A stretch of DNA of 21,993 bases, from assembly GCF_000378445.1 (NCBI RefSeq), contig NZ_KB899760.1, forward strand, positions 1-21,993, read 5' to 3'. A program made the translations under genes and the position numbers. The notes beneath the pieces are model-generated. The model made no database searches, was not told the origin of the DNA, and saw only the letters and a program-made list of their open reading frames with translations. Positions 1-7,124 of the stretch are shown here, one piece after another (within the stretch, counting starts at the first letter, position 1; each line of letters starts with the position of its first letter). This DNA is from Deinococcus aquatilis DSM 23025 (GTDB taxonomy: Bacteria > Deinococcota > Deinococci > Deinococcales > Deinococcaceae).

Positions 1-19
1 GTCTGTGATTAGCGCCTCC
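1..19. repeat. Left terminal inverted repeat of the IS
   Basis: The sequence gtctgtgattagcgcctcc is the exact reverse complement of 1513-1531. The match breaks at the next inner base on each side. Whether it continues outward is unknown, because the window starts here. Confidence 0.9.
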
Positions 20-50
20 AAGAGTGCCCGGCTTTCAGCCGGGCACTCTT
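20..50. repeat. Left subterminal hairpin of the IS
   Basis: A perfect 14-bp stem (20-33 pairing with 37-50) with a ttc loop lies immediately inside the left repeat and just before the transposase start. The core tgcccggc/gccgggca recurs in the right-end hairpin. In other insertion sequences, hairpins here limit transposase translation from transcripts entering from outside. That role is inferred for this element. Confidence 0.75.
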
Positions 51-59
51 GCCGTTACC

Positions 60-1478
60 ATGCTGTCCATGAGCTCCGAGGTGACTGAGAAAGATCTCTT
101 CGAGATCATCCGTCGCCAGTCCGAGCAGATTGACCAGTTGATCGCGGAGAACAAAGCGCTTCAGGCCGAACATATCCGCCTGAAGAAGCGTATTGAAGAG
201 CTGGAACGACGGGCCCGCAAGTATGCCGCGCCCTTCAGCCGGGAGACGCGCACTGCCCAACCCAAATCACCAGGACGCCGTCCTGGTGAAGGCACCTTCG
301 CGCACAAGTCGCCACCCACGCCACAACAGATCACCGAGACCGTACAGGTTGACACGCCAAACACCTGTCCTCGGTGTGGTTTCACAGGACTGCTGATCTT
401 CACCCGTCACGACAAAGCCTGGGTCACGGAACTTGTCCCTCAGAACGCCATGCAGGTCACCGAGTACCACGTGCCCGTCATGGACTGCCCCCAGTGTCAC
501 CACGCGGTGCGTGGTAACCATCCCGCCCTAAAGGCCGATCAGATGGGTGCCACCGCCCACCGACTCGGACCGGTTCTGCACGCCACCCTTCAGACCCTGC
601 ATCACGAGGTGGGTCTGCCCGTGCGCCGAATCGGTCGGGTCATGAACCTCCTAGGCGGCGTGCAGGTCACGCAAGGTGCGATCACGCAAGCCGCACGGCG
701 GCTTGCCGCCGACGGCAGCCCCCTCGCCGCTCACGTCGAGGCTCTCCAGGCACAAGTGCAACACGCTCCGTTCGTGCATCACGACGACACCGGCTGGCGG
801 ATCGGCACCCAAAACGCGTGGGTGGGCGCGTTCCGCAGCGCGGACACCGTGGTCTTCCGCGCCAACCTGCAGCACACGAACGTGGAAGTCCGCCAAGGGC
901 TGGGACAGAACTTCGCGGGCGTGCTGGTCAGCGACCGCTTCTCCTCGTACGACAGCCGCTTCCTAGAAGGGGTCAAGCAGCAGAAGTGCCTGGCGCACCT
1001 GATCCGCAATGCCGATGAGGTCGCCGCCGGGCAGCAGGGGCGCCCTGGACGTGGAGAGCTGTACGGACAGCGGGTTGCGCAGGTCTTCCGGGATGGAATC
1101 CGACTGCACCGGAACGTGACGACGAGTGTGTGTACGCAAGAGGAATACGCGCAACAGGGTGAAGAACTCACCCTGCGCCTGGAGGCCTTGCTGAACCGGG
1201 CACCGCTGAAGTCGAAGGCGAACGAACGACTCCGGCTGGGCATCCTGAAGCAGCATGGACTCGATCGGTTGTGGCAGTTCCTGAAGGATCCGGACATTCC
1301 ACCGACGAACAATGCGGCGGAACGGAGTCTGCGGACCGTGGTGATGGCGAGGAAGGTCTCGCAGTGCAGCAAGAACGCGGTGGGCGCGCAGACGTACATG
1401 CGGATCAAGTCCACCGTGGAGACCGCGCGGTTGCGCGGTCAAGATCCCGTCGCCGTCCTGACCGGCCTCACCCGTTAA
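60..1478 (+). CDS. IS66-family transposase
   Basis: This is the DDE transposase of the surrounding element (472 aa from the ATG at 60). Near the N-terminus is a heptad-like, charged coiled coil (around residues 20-55), then a proline-rich linker. A zinc-ribbon follows with CPRC at 103-106 and CPQC at 143-146. The catalytic core shows the IS66 landmarks DDTGW (D242/D243), SDRFSSY (D292) and NNAAERSLR (E421). The frame is open upstream to a GTG at 24, but that codon lies inside the left hairpin, so it is an unlikely start. The ATG at 60 has no Shine-Dalgarno. The ATG at 69 lies 7 nt after a possible -10 box, TACCAT (56-61), and may be the true leaderless start. The frame is intact with all catalytic residues, so the element could be active. 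Confidence 0.9.
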   Translation: MLSMSSEVTEKDLFEIIRRQSEQIDQLIAENKALQAEHIRLKKRIEELERRARKYAAPFSRETRTAQPKSPGRRPGEGTFAHKSPPTPQQITETVQVDTPNTCPRCGFTGLLIFTRHDKAWVTELVPQNAMQVTEYHVPVMDCPQCHHAVRGNHPALKADQMGATAHRLGPVLHATLQTLHHEVGLPVRRIGRVMNLLGGVQVTQGAITQAARRLAADGSPLAAHVEALQAQVQHAPFVHHDDTGWRIGTQNAWVGAFRSADTVVFRANLQHTNVEVRQGLGQNFAGVLVSDRFSSYDSRFLEGVKQQKCLAHLIRNADEVAAGQQGRPGRGELYGQRVAQVFRDGIRLHRNVTTSVCTQEEYAQQGEELTLRLEALLNRAPLKSKANERLRLGILKQHGLDRLWQFLKDPDIPPTNNAAERSLRTVVMARKVSQCSKNAVGAQTYMRIKSTVETARLRGQDPVAVLTGLTR

Positions 1479-1483
1479 AGCTT

Positions 1484-1510
1484 GGATGCCCGACCTTCGG
1501 CCGGGCATCC
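1484..1510. repeat. Right subterminal hairpin of the IS
   Basis: A 12-bp stem with one mismatch (1484-1495 and 1499-1510) around a ttc loop follows the transposase stop codon and ends two bases before the right repeat. Its tgcccg/cgggca core mirrors the left hairpin. It may act as a transcription stop, but no T-tract follows it. Confidence 0.65.
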
Positions 1511-1512
1511 AG

Positions 1513-1531
1513 GGAGGCGCTAATCACAGAC
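1513..1531. repeat. Right terminal inverted repeat of the IS
   Basis: This is the perfect 19-bp inverted copy of 1-19 and defines the right edge of the insertion sequence. Sequence to the right (from 1532) is AT-rich host DNA. Confidence 0.9.
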
Positions 1532-1839
1532 GCTGGAATCACCTTGAAGCCCAGATTCAACATCCTCTGGATCAGGTCGGCCAGATTCTTCTTATATTCC
1601 AGTGGTGTTCCCTTAAAATGCTGCGACACTTCGGCTTCGACATAAAACCGAAATTTTATAAAGTCTACTGAATTTTCTACTGCAAATTCATTTTTCTTGA
1701 TATAGAGATCGAACACATTCGACCTCACTTCATTCATAACAACGTCTCCTTGAACAATATTGACCATCATCTCAACGAGAGGACGCCTCTCCAGGTTCGC
1801 ATCCAGATATAGCTTGCAATACAGGTCGTCAACAATCAT
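1532..1839 (-). pseudogene. Small hypothetical gene truncated by the IS
   Basis: The reading frame starts at the ATG at 1839 and runs about 102 codons to the IS edge. It then gains about 21 codons from IS sequence before a stop at 1468, so the native C-terminus is lost. The remnant is rich in Lys, Asn, Ile, Phe and Tyr (for example FDLYIKKNEF and FRFYVEAEV). It is much more AT-rich than its neighbours, suggesting recent acquisition. It lies 34 nt downstream of the EF-G2 gene on the same strand, without a clear Shine-Dalgarno. The size and the alternating acidic and aromatic strand pattern loosely recall small immunity-type proteins of polymorphic toxin systems. That is only an impression, and the family is not identified. 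Confidence 0.65.
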
Positions 1840-1873
1840 GATTTAGAACTTTATAAGGAAGCACAGAGAGCCT

Positions 1874-3898
1874 CTACTCCCCTGCCCCCTTCCTCTCCTC
1901 GATCACCTTTTTCGCCAGATGCTCGGGCACATCCTGATAGCCGTGCAGCTTGATGGAATACGCGCCCCGGTCTCCGGTCAGGCTGCGGAGGTCGGCGCTG
2001 TAATTCTGGAGTTCGGCCTGCGGCACCACGGCACTCACGGTAATCACTGTGCCTTCGGGTTCCATGCCCTGCACACGGGCGCGGCGGGTTTGCAGGTCGC
2101 CAATCAGGTCGCCGGTAAACTGCGCGGGCGCACGCACCTTCAGCAGCATCACGGGTTCCAGCAGGGCGGGGCGGGCGTCCTGCACAGCATTTCTCAGGGC
2201 CAGCATTCCGGCAGTCCGAAAAGCGATGTCGCTACTGTCTACGTCGTGGTAGCTGCCGTCGGTCACGGTGACGTGAATATCCTGTAGCGGATAACCTGCC
2301 AGCGGGCCTTTTTGCAGGGCGTCCTGCACGCCTTTCTCTATGCTGGGAATGTATTTGCCGGGAATCGCGCCGCCCACCACCGCACTCTTGAAGGCGTAGC
2401 CCTCGCCGGGTTCGATGCGAATGCGGCAATCTCCGTATTGCCCGTGCCCGCCGCTCTGTTTTTTGTGCTTGCCCTGCGCCTGAGCAGGTGCGTGGATGGT
2501 TTCGCGGTACGGAATCTGCGGAATGCTGGTGGTGACGTTCACGCCCAGCGCAGCCAGCTTTTCAATGGCGATCACGGTATGCATCTCGCCCATGCCCGAC
2601 AGCAATTGCTCTCCGGTCTGGGGTTCGCGGGTAAAATGCAGGGTCGGGTCTTCGTCCAGAATCCGCGACATGGCCGCACTCAGGCGGTCTTCGTCCTGAC
2701 GGGTCGTGGCGTGCAGGGCCACCGTATGGGCGGGGTCGGGCAGCAACAGCGGATCGTATTCGATGGGATGCGCGGGGTCTGCGAGGGTGTCGCCCGTGTG
2801 CAGATCGGGTAATTTGGTCAGCACGCCGATCATTCCGGCCCGCAGTTCCGGCACTTCGGTCAGGTCTTTGCCGTTCACGACATACAGGTGCGCGGGTCTG
2901 ATGTCCACGCCACGGGTGGTATTGCGGAGCGTGTCGCCGGGTCTGATGATGCCGCTCCAGACCCGGATATACGCCAGTTTGCCCACATACGGATCGACGC
3001 TGATGCGCCACACGCGGGCGCTGGCAGGCGCTTCCGGCAGGGGGTCGCGGGTCTGCCCGTCGGTGCCCGTCACCGGGCCGCGCTCGCGGGCGCTTCTCAT
3101 GCCAGCCACCATCAGCTCCAGCAGGGCGCTGAGGCCCACCCCCGTAACCGCACTGACGGGAATCACCGGATACAGCGTGCCCGCATGGACGCCCTTCAGG
3201 AAGGCACTGTGCAACTCCTCAGGGCTGAGTTCCTCGCCCTCCAGATAGCGGCTCATCAGGTCGTCGTCGGTTTCTACGATGGCGTCCAGCAGGGCTTCGC
3301 GGGCCTCCCTGAGCGGAGCGCGGAGGCTGGAGGCGTCTTCTGGTTGGCCCTCTTCCCCACTTGCCAGAATCACCCGGCCCGTCAGGACTTCCACCACGCC
3401 CCGGAAATCTGCGCCCTGGCCCAGCGGCAGATACGCGGCGGCCACTGGCCCCTTCAGGCTGGATTTGATGTCGGCCAGCACCGCGAAAAAGTCGGCCCGC
3501 TCCCGGTCCATCTTGTTGATCACGACCACACGCGGCATTGCAAAACGGTCTGCGGTGGCCCACACGCGCTCGGTGCCCACCTCGACCCCGCTGACGCCGC
3601 TGACCAGAACCAGAGTGGAATCGGCGGCCCGAATCGCCCCACGAATCTCGCGCACGAAATCGGCGTATCCGGGCGTGTCCAGCAGCGTGAATTCCGTGCC
3701 GCCGCAGGTCAGGCGCAGCACTCCGGTGGTGATAGAAAATCCGTGGCGTTTTTCGGCCTCGGTGTGATCGGATTGCGTGGAGCCGTCCTCGACCTTTCCA
3801 GCACGTGAAATGGCCCCGCAACGGTGCAGCAGGGCTTCGGAGAGCGTGGTTTTTCCCGCGCCACTGTGCGCGGCGATGCTGACAATACGGACGGGCAT
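1874..3898 (-). CDS. EF-G2-like translational GTPase
   Basis: A 674-aa ribosome-associated GTPase of the EF-G-like (EF-G2) family. The G1 P-loop is AHSGAGKTT (residues 10-18), the G2 region is GFSITTG (53-59), G3 is DTPGYADF (74-81) and G4 is NKMD (128-131). Domain II follows, and the EF-G domain III-V region includes GGHGQYGD and VDSSDIAF. Canonical EF-G has His in the G3 motif (DTPGH). Here it is Tyr, as I recall for Thermus EF-G2, so GTP hydrolysis may be slow or differently triggered. The protein is slightly shorter than housekeeping EF-G (about 690-700 aa). The ATG at 3898 has a weak GGTGGT Shine-Dalgarno. No rpsL, rpsG or tuf genes are nearby, which also argues for a paralogue rather than the essential fusA. 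Its exact role in translation is not shown by the sequence. Confidence 0.9.
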   Translation of the reverse strand: MPVRIVSIAAHSGAGKTTLSEALLHRCGAISRAGKVEDGSTQSDHTEAEKRHGFSITTGVLRLTCGGTEFTLLDTPGYADFVREIRGAIRAADSTLVLVSGVSGVEVGTERVWATADRFAMPRVVVINKMDRERADFFAVLADIKSSLKGPVAAAYLPLGQGADFRGVVEVLTGRVILASGEEGQPEDASSLRAPLREAREALLDAIVETDDDLMSRYLEGEELSPEELHSAFLKGVHAGTLYPVIPVSAVTGVGLSALLELMVAGMRSARERGPVTGTDGQTRDPLPEAPASARVWRISVDPYVGKLAYIRVWSGIIRPGDTLRNTTRGVDIRPAHLYVVNGKDLTEVPELRAGMIGVLTKLPDLHTGDTLADPAHPIEYDPLLLPDPAHTVALHATTRQDEDRLSAAMSRILDEDPTLHFTREPQTGEQLLSGMGEMHTVIAIEKLAALGVNVTTSIPQIPYRETIHAPAQAQGKHKKQSGGHGQYGDCRIRIEPGEGYAFKSAVVGGAIPGKYIPSIEKGVQDALQKGPLAGYPLQDIHVTVTDGSYHDVDSSDIAFRTAGMLALRNAVQDARPALLEPVMLLKVRAPAQFTGDLIGDLQTRRARVQGMEPEGTVITVSAVVPQAELQNYSADLRSLTGDRGAYSIKLHGYQDVPEHLAKKVIEERKGAGE

Positions 3899-3978
3899 TT
3901 TTGCACCACCAGACCTTTTGAGGAACTGAAAGTGAATGGGTGAACAACCACCGCGCCGACTTCTCTTTTGGTGGCGTC

Positions 3979-4006
3979 AGCATACCTCTGGCAAGGGCAT
4001 TCACAA
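3979..4006 (-). promoter_or_regulatory. Candidate promoter for the EF-G2 gene
   Basis: Reading the minus strand, TTGTGA (4006-4001) is separated by 16 bp from TATGCT (3984-3979). This would give a leader of about 70 nt before the ATG at 3898. The -10 box is followed by GACGCC, the same GACNNC pattern seen after other -10 boxes in this window. Confidence 0.45.
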
Positions 4007-4053
4007 CAGGCCCAGAACACGCGGGCCAGAATGGAGGAGCGAGAAAGCGGCGT

Positions 4054-4059
4054 TATGCT
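4054..4059 (+). promoter_or_regulatory. -10 box, probable leaderless promoter of mnmD
   Basis: TATGCT ends 7 nt before the ATG at 4067, so transcription would begin at or next to the start codon. No convincing -35 hexamer or Shine-Dalgarno is present. Confidence 0.45.
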
Positions 4060-4066
4060 TTGGCTC

Positions 4067-4768
4067 ATGCCCGCCGACCCTTCTGCTCTGCCTACCCTGA
4101 TCGACACGCCAGACGGCTCGCGCACCGCCTTCAATGCCCGGTTCGGAGAAGCGTACGGATCGCGGTTTGGGGCCGCAGGACAGGCGCGGCATGTGTTTGT
4201 AGAGGGTACGGACACGCACACCCACCCCACCCCCCGCGTGCTGGAAATCGGCTTCGGCGTGGGCGTGAACTTCCGGGCCACCCTGACCGATGCGGCCCGC
4301 CGGGGAGTGCCGCTGGAGTATGTGGCCTACGAATTCGACCCAGCCACGTCAGAGGTGCTGCGGGCTGTGGCTGAGGGCAACGAGGGCACGGAGCATCCGG
4401 CGTGGACAGCGTTGCTGGAGGGCTGGCCCACGCTGCCCACGCTGACGGTAGAAGCTGAACAGGTGCGCCTGACCGTGCATTTTTTGGATGTCCTGACCGC
4501 CGATCTGCCGCAGGCGTGGGCCTCGGCGCTGTATCTGGACGGCTTTTCGCCTGACCGCAACCCTGAAGTCTGGACGCCGGAAGTGGCGGCGCGGCTGGCG
4601 GGGGCACTGGCTCCGGGCGGAATACTGGCAACCTACAGCGCCGCTGGGCGGGTCCGGCGAGCGCTGGCCGCAGCGGGCCTGAGTGTGGAAAAACGGGCGG
4701 GGCCGAAAGGCAAACGGGAGCATCTGCGGGCCGTGCGGGAGCCTTTGCCCCCCCTCAGCGGGCAATGA
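4067..4768 (+). CDS. mnmD: MnmD-like tRNA (mnm5s2U34) methyltransferase
   Basis: A 233-aa SAM-dependent methyltransferase corresponding to the N-terminal half of bifunctional MnmC (DUF752 / Methyltransf_30). The family methylates the aminomethyl group on wobble uridine 34 of tRNAs to give mnm5(s2)U. Visible motifs are [11 protein letters not shown] near the N-terminus, the SAM-binding [11 protein letters not shown] (59-69), [17 protein letters not shown] (157-173) with its conserved Asp, and the C-terminal [11 protein letters not shown] (212-222). The FAD-dependent MnmC2 oxidase half is absent, as in stand-alone MnmD proteins of bacteria such as Bacillus. The frame is open upstream to 3968, but the ATG at 4067 follows a -10-like box and begins where family homology should begin. 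Its last 14 nt overlap the convergent comF gene. Confidence 0.85.
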   Translation: MPADPSALPTLIDTPDGSRTAFNARFGEAYGSRFGAAGQARHVFVEGTDTHTHPTPRVLEIGFGVGVNFRATLTDAARRGVPLEYVAYEFDPATSEVLRAVAEGNEGTEHPAWTALLEGWPTLPTLTVEAEQVRLTVHFLDVLTADLPQAWASALYLDGFSPDRNPEVWTPEVAARLAGALAPGGILATYSAAGRVRRALAAAGLSVEKRAGPKGKREHLRAVREPLPPLSGQ

Positions 4769-5387
4769 CGGCGTAATACAACTGGTGCACTCCGGCAGCG
4801 TTCAGGGCGTCGCGGCAGGCCAATAATGTGGCACCGGAGGTCATCACATCATCGAGCAGAAGAACCGGGCCGCGTGGCAACAGGGCAGCATCGGCCCGGA
4901 ACGCTCCGACAAGGTTGGCGCTGCGGTCTGCGGCATGCAGTTTGGCCTGCTGCGCGGTGGCCCGGATGCGGCGCACGGCGGGCACGGCAGGAATACCCAG
5001 TTCTCGCCCGACCACTTCGGCCAGCAGCATGGATTGGTTGAACCCGCGTTCGCGTTGGCGGCTGGTATGCAGCGGCACGGGCACCACGCAAGACACCCCC
5101 CAACCGGGCGGAATGCCCCGCGCCAGCGTCTGGCCCAGCACGCCCGACAGATCGTGTGCGCCGCCAAATTTCAGGGCACGCACGGCACGGCGGGTGGGGC
5201 CGACATAGCGTCCCAGCGTGACCAGATGGGGTTCCGGCTGCGGGCGCATCGGGCTATGCCACTCGGTGCGGGGCGTCAGAGACGTGCGGCACGCCCCACA
5301 CAGGCCCGCCTCTGCCCCCAGTTGGCGGCCACAACCCGGACAGGAGCGCGGCAATAAGACCCGGACAAAGCCCAGCAACGCGCTCAA
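4755..5387 (-). CDS. comF: ComF-family phosphoribosyltransferase-like protein
   Basis: A 210-aa ComF protein. The N-terminus carries a zinc-ribbon with C16, C19, C30 and C33 (CPGCG, then CGAC). The core shows the family signature [19 protein letters not shown] (101-119), and [12 protein letters not shown] (176-187) is the PRPP-binding loop of the PRTase fold. ComF is needed for DNA uptake in naturally competent bacteria, where it is thought to work with the ComFA helicase in the cytoplasm. Deinococcus is naturally transformable, so that role fits. It starts with TTG, overlapping the stop of the upstream gene as TTGA, which implies translational coupling. Its 3' end overlaps mnmD by 14 nt in convergent orientation. 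Confidence 0.88.
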   Translation of the reverse strand: MSALLGFVRVLLPRSCPGCGRQLGAEAGLCGACRTSLTPRTEWHSPMRPQPEPHLVTLGRYVGPTRRAVRALKFGGAHDLSGVLGQTLARGIPPGWGVSCVVPVPLHTSRQRERGFNQSMLLAEVVGRELGIPAVPAVRRIRATAQQAKLHAADRSANLVGAFRADAALLPRGPVLLLDDVMTSGATLLACRDALNAAGVHQLYYAVIAR

Positions 5388-5917
5388 ATGTCGCTTGCCC
5401 CTTCATCGACAAAAAGAGCGTCGATGAATAGCGGCGGTGTGGTGGCCTCAACGCGCTTCCAGACGCCCGCCAAGGCATCCGGGTCAAGCATGGGCGCGGC
5501 CAGCGTCAGGCAGGTGAGGTGGTGGGCGCATACCAGCCGCACTCCAGCCCGGCCCAGCCTTCCCTGTTCGCCCGGAGTGAGCAGCGCGGCAAAGGCGTCC
5601 GGGTCGCCCAACGCCGGGTGACTGCCCTGCCGGATCGCGGCCCGCAAAAAGGCGGCCACCTCGGATGGATTGAGCCAGAACCCGAACATCAGTTCATCCG
5701 ACAGGCGGTCGAGATCGGCCATGCGGCCCGGTGCAAGGCCCGCCCGAATGAGGGTGCGGGCCAGTTCCTGCCGCTCCAGCCGCCGCGCCGCGTAACCGGA
5801 CAACGCCAACTGCTCGCCCGGAGGAGCGACCCGGCCCCCCACCGCTGCCCGCAGACGGTAAGCCAGCACATACCCCTGATATTCCAGCAGGAGTTCGGAG
5901 ACAGGCGCAGGAGTCAC
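5384..5917 (-). CDS. Hypothetical protein, coupled upstream of comF
   Basis: A 177-aa protein of unknown family. It is largely alpha-helical in composition, rich in Leu, Ala and Arg, with no signal peptide and no membrane segment. Short features include GFWLNPSEVAAFLRAAI (about 79-95) and VRLVCAHHLTCLTLAAPML (about 126-144). It starts with GTG 6 nt after the -10-like box TAGAAT, suggesting a leaderless transcript. Its stop overlaps the TTG start of comF, so the two are almost certainly co-transcribed and translationally coupled. A link to DNA uptake or recombination is possible from this context alone. Nothing in the sequence identifies a reaction. Confidence 0.75.
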   Translation of the reverse strand: MTPAPVSELLLEYQGYVLAYRLRAAVGGRVAPPGEQLALSGYAARRLERQELARTLIRAGLAPGRMADLDRLSDELMFGFWLNPSEVAAFLRAAIRQGSHPALGDPDAFAALLTPGEQGRLGRAGVRLVCAHHLTCLTLAAPMLDPDALAGVWKRVEATTPPLFIDALFVDEGASDI

Positions 5918-5923
5918 GCGGTC

Positions 5924-5929
5924 ATTCTA
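5924..5929 (-). promoter_or_regulatory. -10 box, probable leaderless promoter of the hypothetical-comF unit
   Basis: On the minus strand TAGAAT is followed by GACCGC and then the GTG start at 5917. There is no Shine-Dalgarno and no obvious -35 box. The same TANNNT-GACNNC pattern occurs before the genes at 7039 and 9095. Confidence 0.5.
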
Positions 5930-6138
5930 AAGAAGGACGGCACAGCAAGACTGTGCAAGTACGCTCTGTCCGGGTATCCCAGAATTCATTTGAGATGAGA
6001 AGGAGTCGTCAGGCACCTCTCCAACTACATGACCCGTCGTCTTGTAAGTTTGTGACTTTTTCGTCTTTGATGATCTGGCAGAATGCCTTCTGTACCTTCT
6101 GGTCAGCCGCCAACAGGCTGTTCGGGACAAACGACTGT

Positions 6139-6166
6139 TTGACAAGACAGGCAAAGCGGATAGGCT
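6139..6166 (+). promoter_or_regulatory. Sigma-70-type promoter for the 95-aa gene
   Basis: A perfect -35 TTGACA (6139-6144), a 16-bp spacer, and the -10 box TAGGCT (6161-6166). Transcription would begin near 6173, giving a leader of about 46 nt with a good Shine-Dalgarno. The rest of 5930-6138 is moderately AT-rich with no recognisable gene. Confidence 0.65.
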
Positions 6167-6218
6167 GAGACCACAAACACATCCGTTGGTTATAGGAAGA
6201 TAAAGGAGACACGGGGAA

Positions 6219-6506
6219 ATGCACCTGTTGAGGCGCGACCATCAATTTGAATACCGGGACTTTTTGGGCATAGACCAGCAGGCGAAAGCCGATGTATGGG
6301 TCAGTACGGGCGGTGAACGTGCCGTGGTGGTGCTGCACGATATTTCCCATACAGGACAGCAGGCCCGCGCCGCCCTGAGTTCTCTGAACTATTCATGGTT
6401 GCCCTACTTGCTGCGCCCCGACGCCCAACTGGAAGTGCTGGTTCTGCGCCCTGCCGAAGACGAGGGAGCCAAGGCGCGGGCCTGGGTACTGCCGCTCAGC
6501 GCCTGA
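6219..6506 (+). CDS. Small hypothetical protein (95 aa)
   Basis: A 95-aa, probably soluble protein of unrecognised family. It starts at an ATG 10 nt after a strong Shine-Dalgarno (AAAGGAG, 6202-6208) and behind a near-consensus promoter. The composition suggests a compact alpha/beta fold: the middle carries two beta-like stretches, ADVWVS and AVVVLHDIS, then a helix QQARAALSSLN, then LEVLVLRP. There is no signal peptide, membrane segment or Cys motif. It is transcribed towards the 138-aa gene and ends 117 bp from that gene's stop. Promoter, ribosome site and normal composition make it a real gene, but no function can be assigned. Confidence 0.7.
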   Translation: MHLLRRDHQFEYRDFLGIDQQAKADVWVSTGGERAVVVLHDISHTGQQARAALSSLNYSWLPYLLRPDAQLEVLVLRPAEDEGAKARAWVLPLSA

Positions 6507-6534
6507 ACAGCGGAGTCTGAAACGCTGAACAAGT

Positions 6535-6549
6535 CCGGCATTCTGCCGG
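6535..6549. terminator. Small hairpin between convergent genes
   Basis: CCGGCA-ttc-TGCCGG forms a 6-bp GC-rich stem in the gap between two convergent genes. No T-run follows on either strand, so a terminator role is only suggested by position. Confidence 0.3.
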
Positions 6550-6622
6550 TGCTAGACGGTCGGGCGTGAGAGAGTAGGAAAAGCTTGTGGCCGAGTACTC
6601 CGTCCTCACCCCGACACTCGGT

Positions 6623-7039
6623 TCATTCCAGAATAAATTTCACGCCCTCGGCAAACGTTACGCCGTCTACCCTGTTGCGGGGCAGGACGGTGTTTTTGCG
6701 CCAGGGCATCCACTCGGTCTGCCCAGTCACGCTACGGAGAAAACCGTGTAAGCCGACCTCGATGGTGCGGGCATCGGCGGCCAACAGGCCAGTGAGCGCG
6801 GTGCGTGTGGCCTCCGGATCGCGCAGAGGCCCAGTCAGGCGGGCCGAAGGAATGGGCGCTTCCGGCTGACCGTGCGGGGCATACAGTTCGACGGTCATAC
6901 CTTCGAGGGCCAGCAGTGCGGCCAGCGCCTGCTCACGCGGCAAAGCCTGAGCAAAGGTAACGTGCAGGTCAAGCTCGTGGCCGCGCACACCCTTGTCTGT
7001 GCGGGCGGCCACTGGGGGAGAAGAATCGGGGGCAGACAT
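6623..7039 (-). CDS. Hypothetical protein (138 aa)
   Basis: A 138-aa soluble protein of unrecognised family. It has alternating strand-like and helical stretches: HELDLHVTFAQALPREQAL, MTVELYAPHG, then TIEVGLHGFLRSVTGQTEW towards the C-terminal VKFILE. The ATG at 7039 is preferred because a -10-like TACCCT sits 6 nt upstream and the preceding codons look non-coding. The frame is also open to a TTG at 7102, which lies 12 nt after an AAGGAGG-like site next to the upstream gene's stop, so an N-terminally longer form made by read-through cannot be excluded. It lies 85 bp downstream of the protease-nuclease gene on the same strand. Confidence 0.65.
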   Translation of the reverse strand: MSAPDSSPPVAARTDKGVRGHELDLHVTFAQALPREQALAALLALEGMTVELYAPHGQPEAPIPSARLTGPLRDPEATRTALTGLLAADARTIEVGLHGFLRSVTGQTEWMPWRKNTVLPRNRVDGVTFAEGVKFILE

Positions 7040-7045
7040 GAAGTC

Positions 7046-7051
7046 AGGGTA
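7046..7051 (-). promoter_or_regulatory. -10 box, probable leaderless promoter of the 138-aa gene
   Basis: On the minus strand TACCCT is followed by GACTTC and then ATG at 7039. The spacing and the GACNNC context match those at 5917 and 9095. Confidence 0.45.
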
Positions 7052-7124
7052 GCGCGGAAAGGTGCAGAAGAAGGCAGCGTGGGCCTGAAGATTGCCTTGC
7101 AAAACTGCTCTCTCCCTCCTTTTT

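Larger units (their letters stand above)
1..1531 (+). mobile_element. Complete IS66-family insertion sequence (single-ORF type)
   Basis: A 1531-bp element is bounded by perfect 19-bp inverted repeats (1-19 and 1513-1531). It contains one transposase gene that fills almost all of it. No tnpA or tnpB accessory frames are present, so it matches the single-gene (ISBst12-like) branch of the IS66 family rather than the three-gene branch. Each end has a hairpin right inside the repeat. The window begins exactly at the left repeat, so the left flank cannot be seen. If the usual 8-bp target duplication was made, the right copy would be 1532-1539 (gctggaat). The element interrupts the minus-strand gene whose remnant is at 1532-1839. 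Confidence 0.88.

Noticed and set aside
779..1414. 211-codon minus-strand open frame inside the transposase gene
   Set aside because: Antisense shadow of a gene with clear catalytic motifs; the translation is Arg/Ser-rich without any domain.
2888..3808. 306-codon plus-strand open frame across EF-G2
   Set aside because: It lies opposite a gene with all G motifs; composition (His, Gly, Ala, Gln) is typical of antisense translation of GC-rich genes.
5927..6154. Minus-strand open frame upstream of the hypothetical-comF unit
   Set aside because: Ser/Arg-rich, no ribosome site, overlaps the divergent promoter region.
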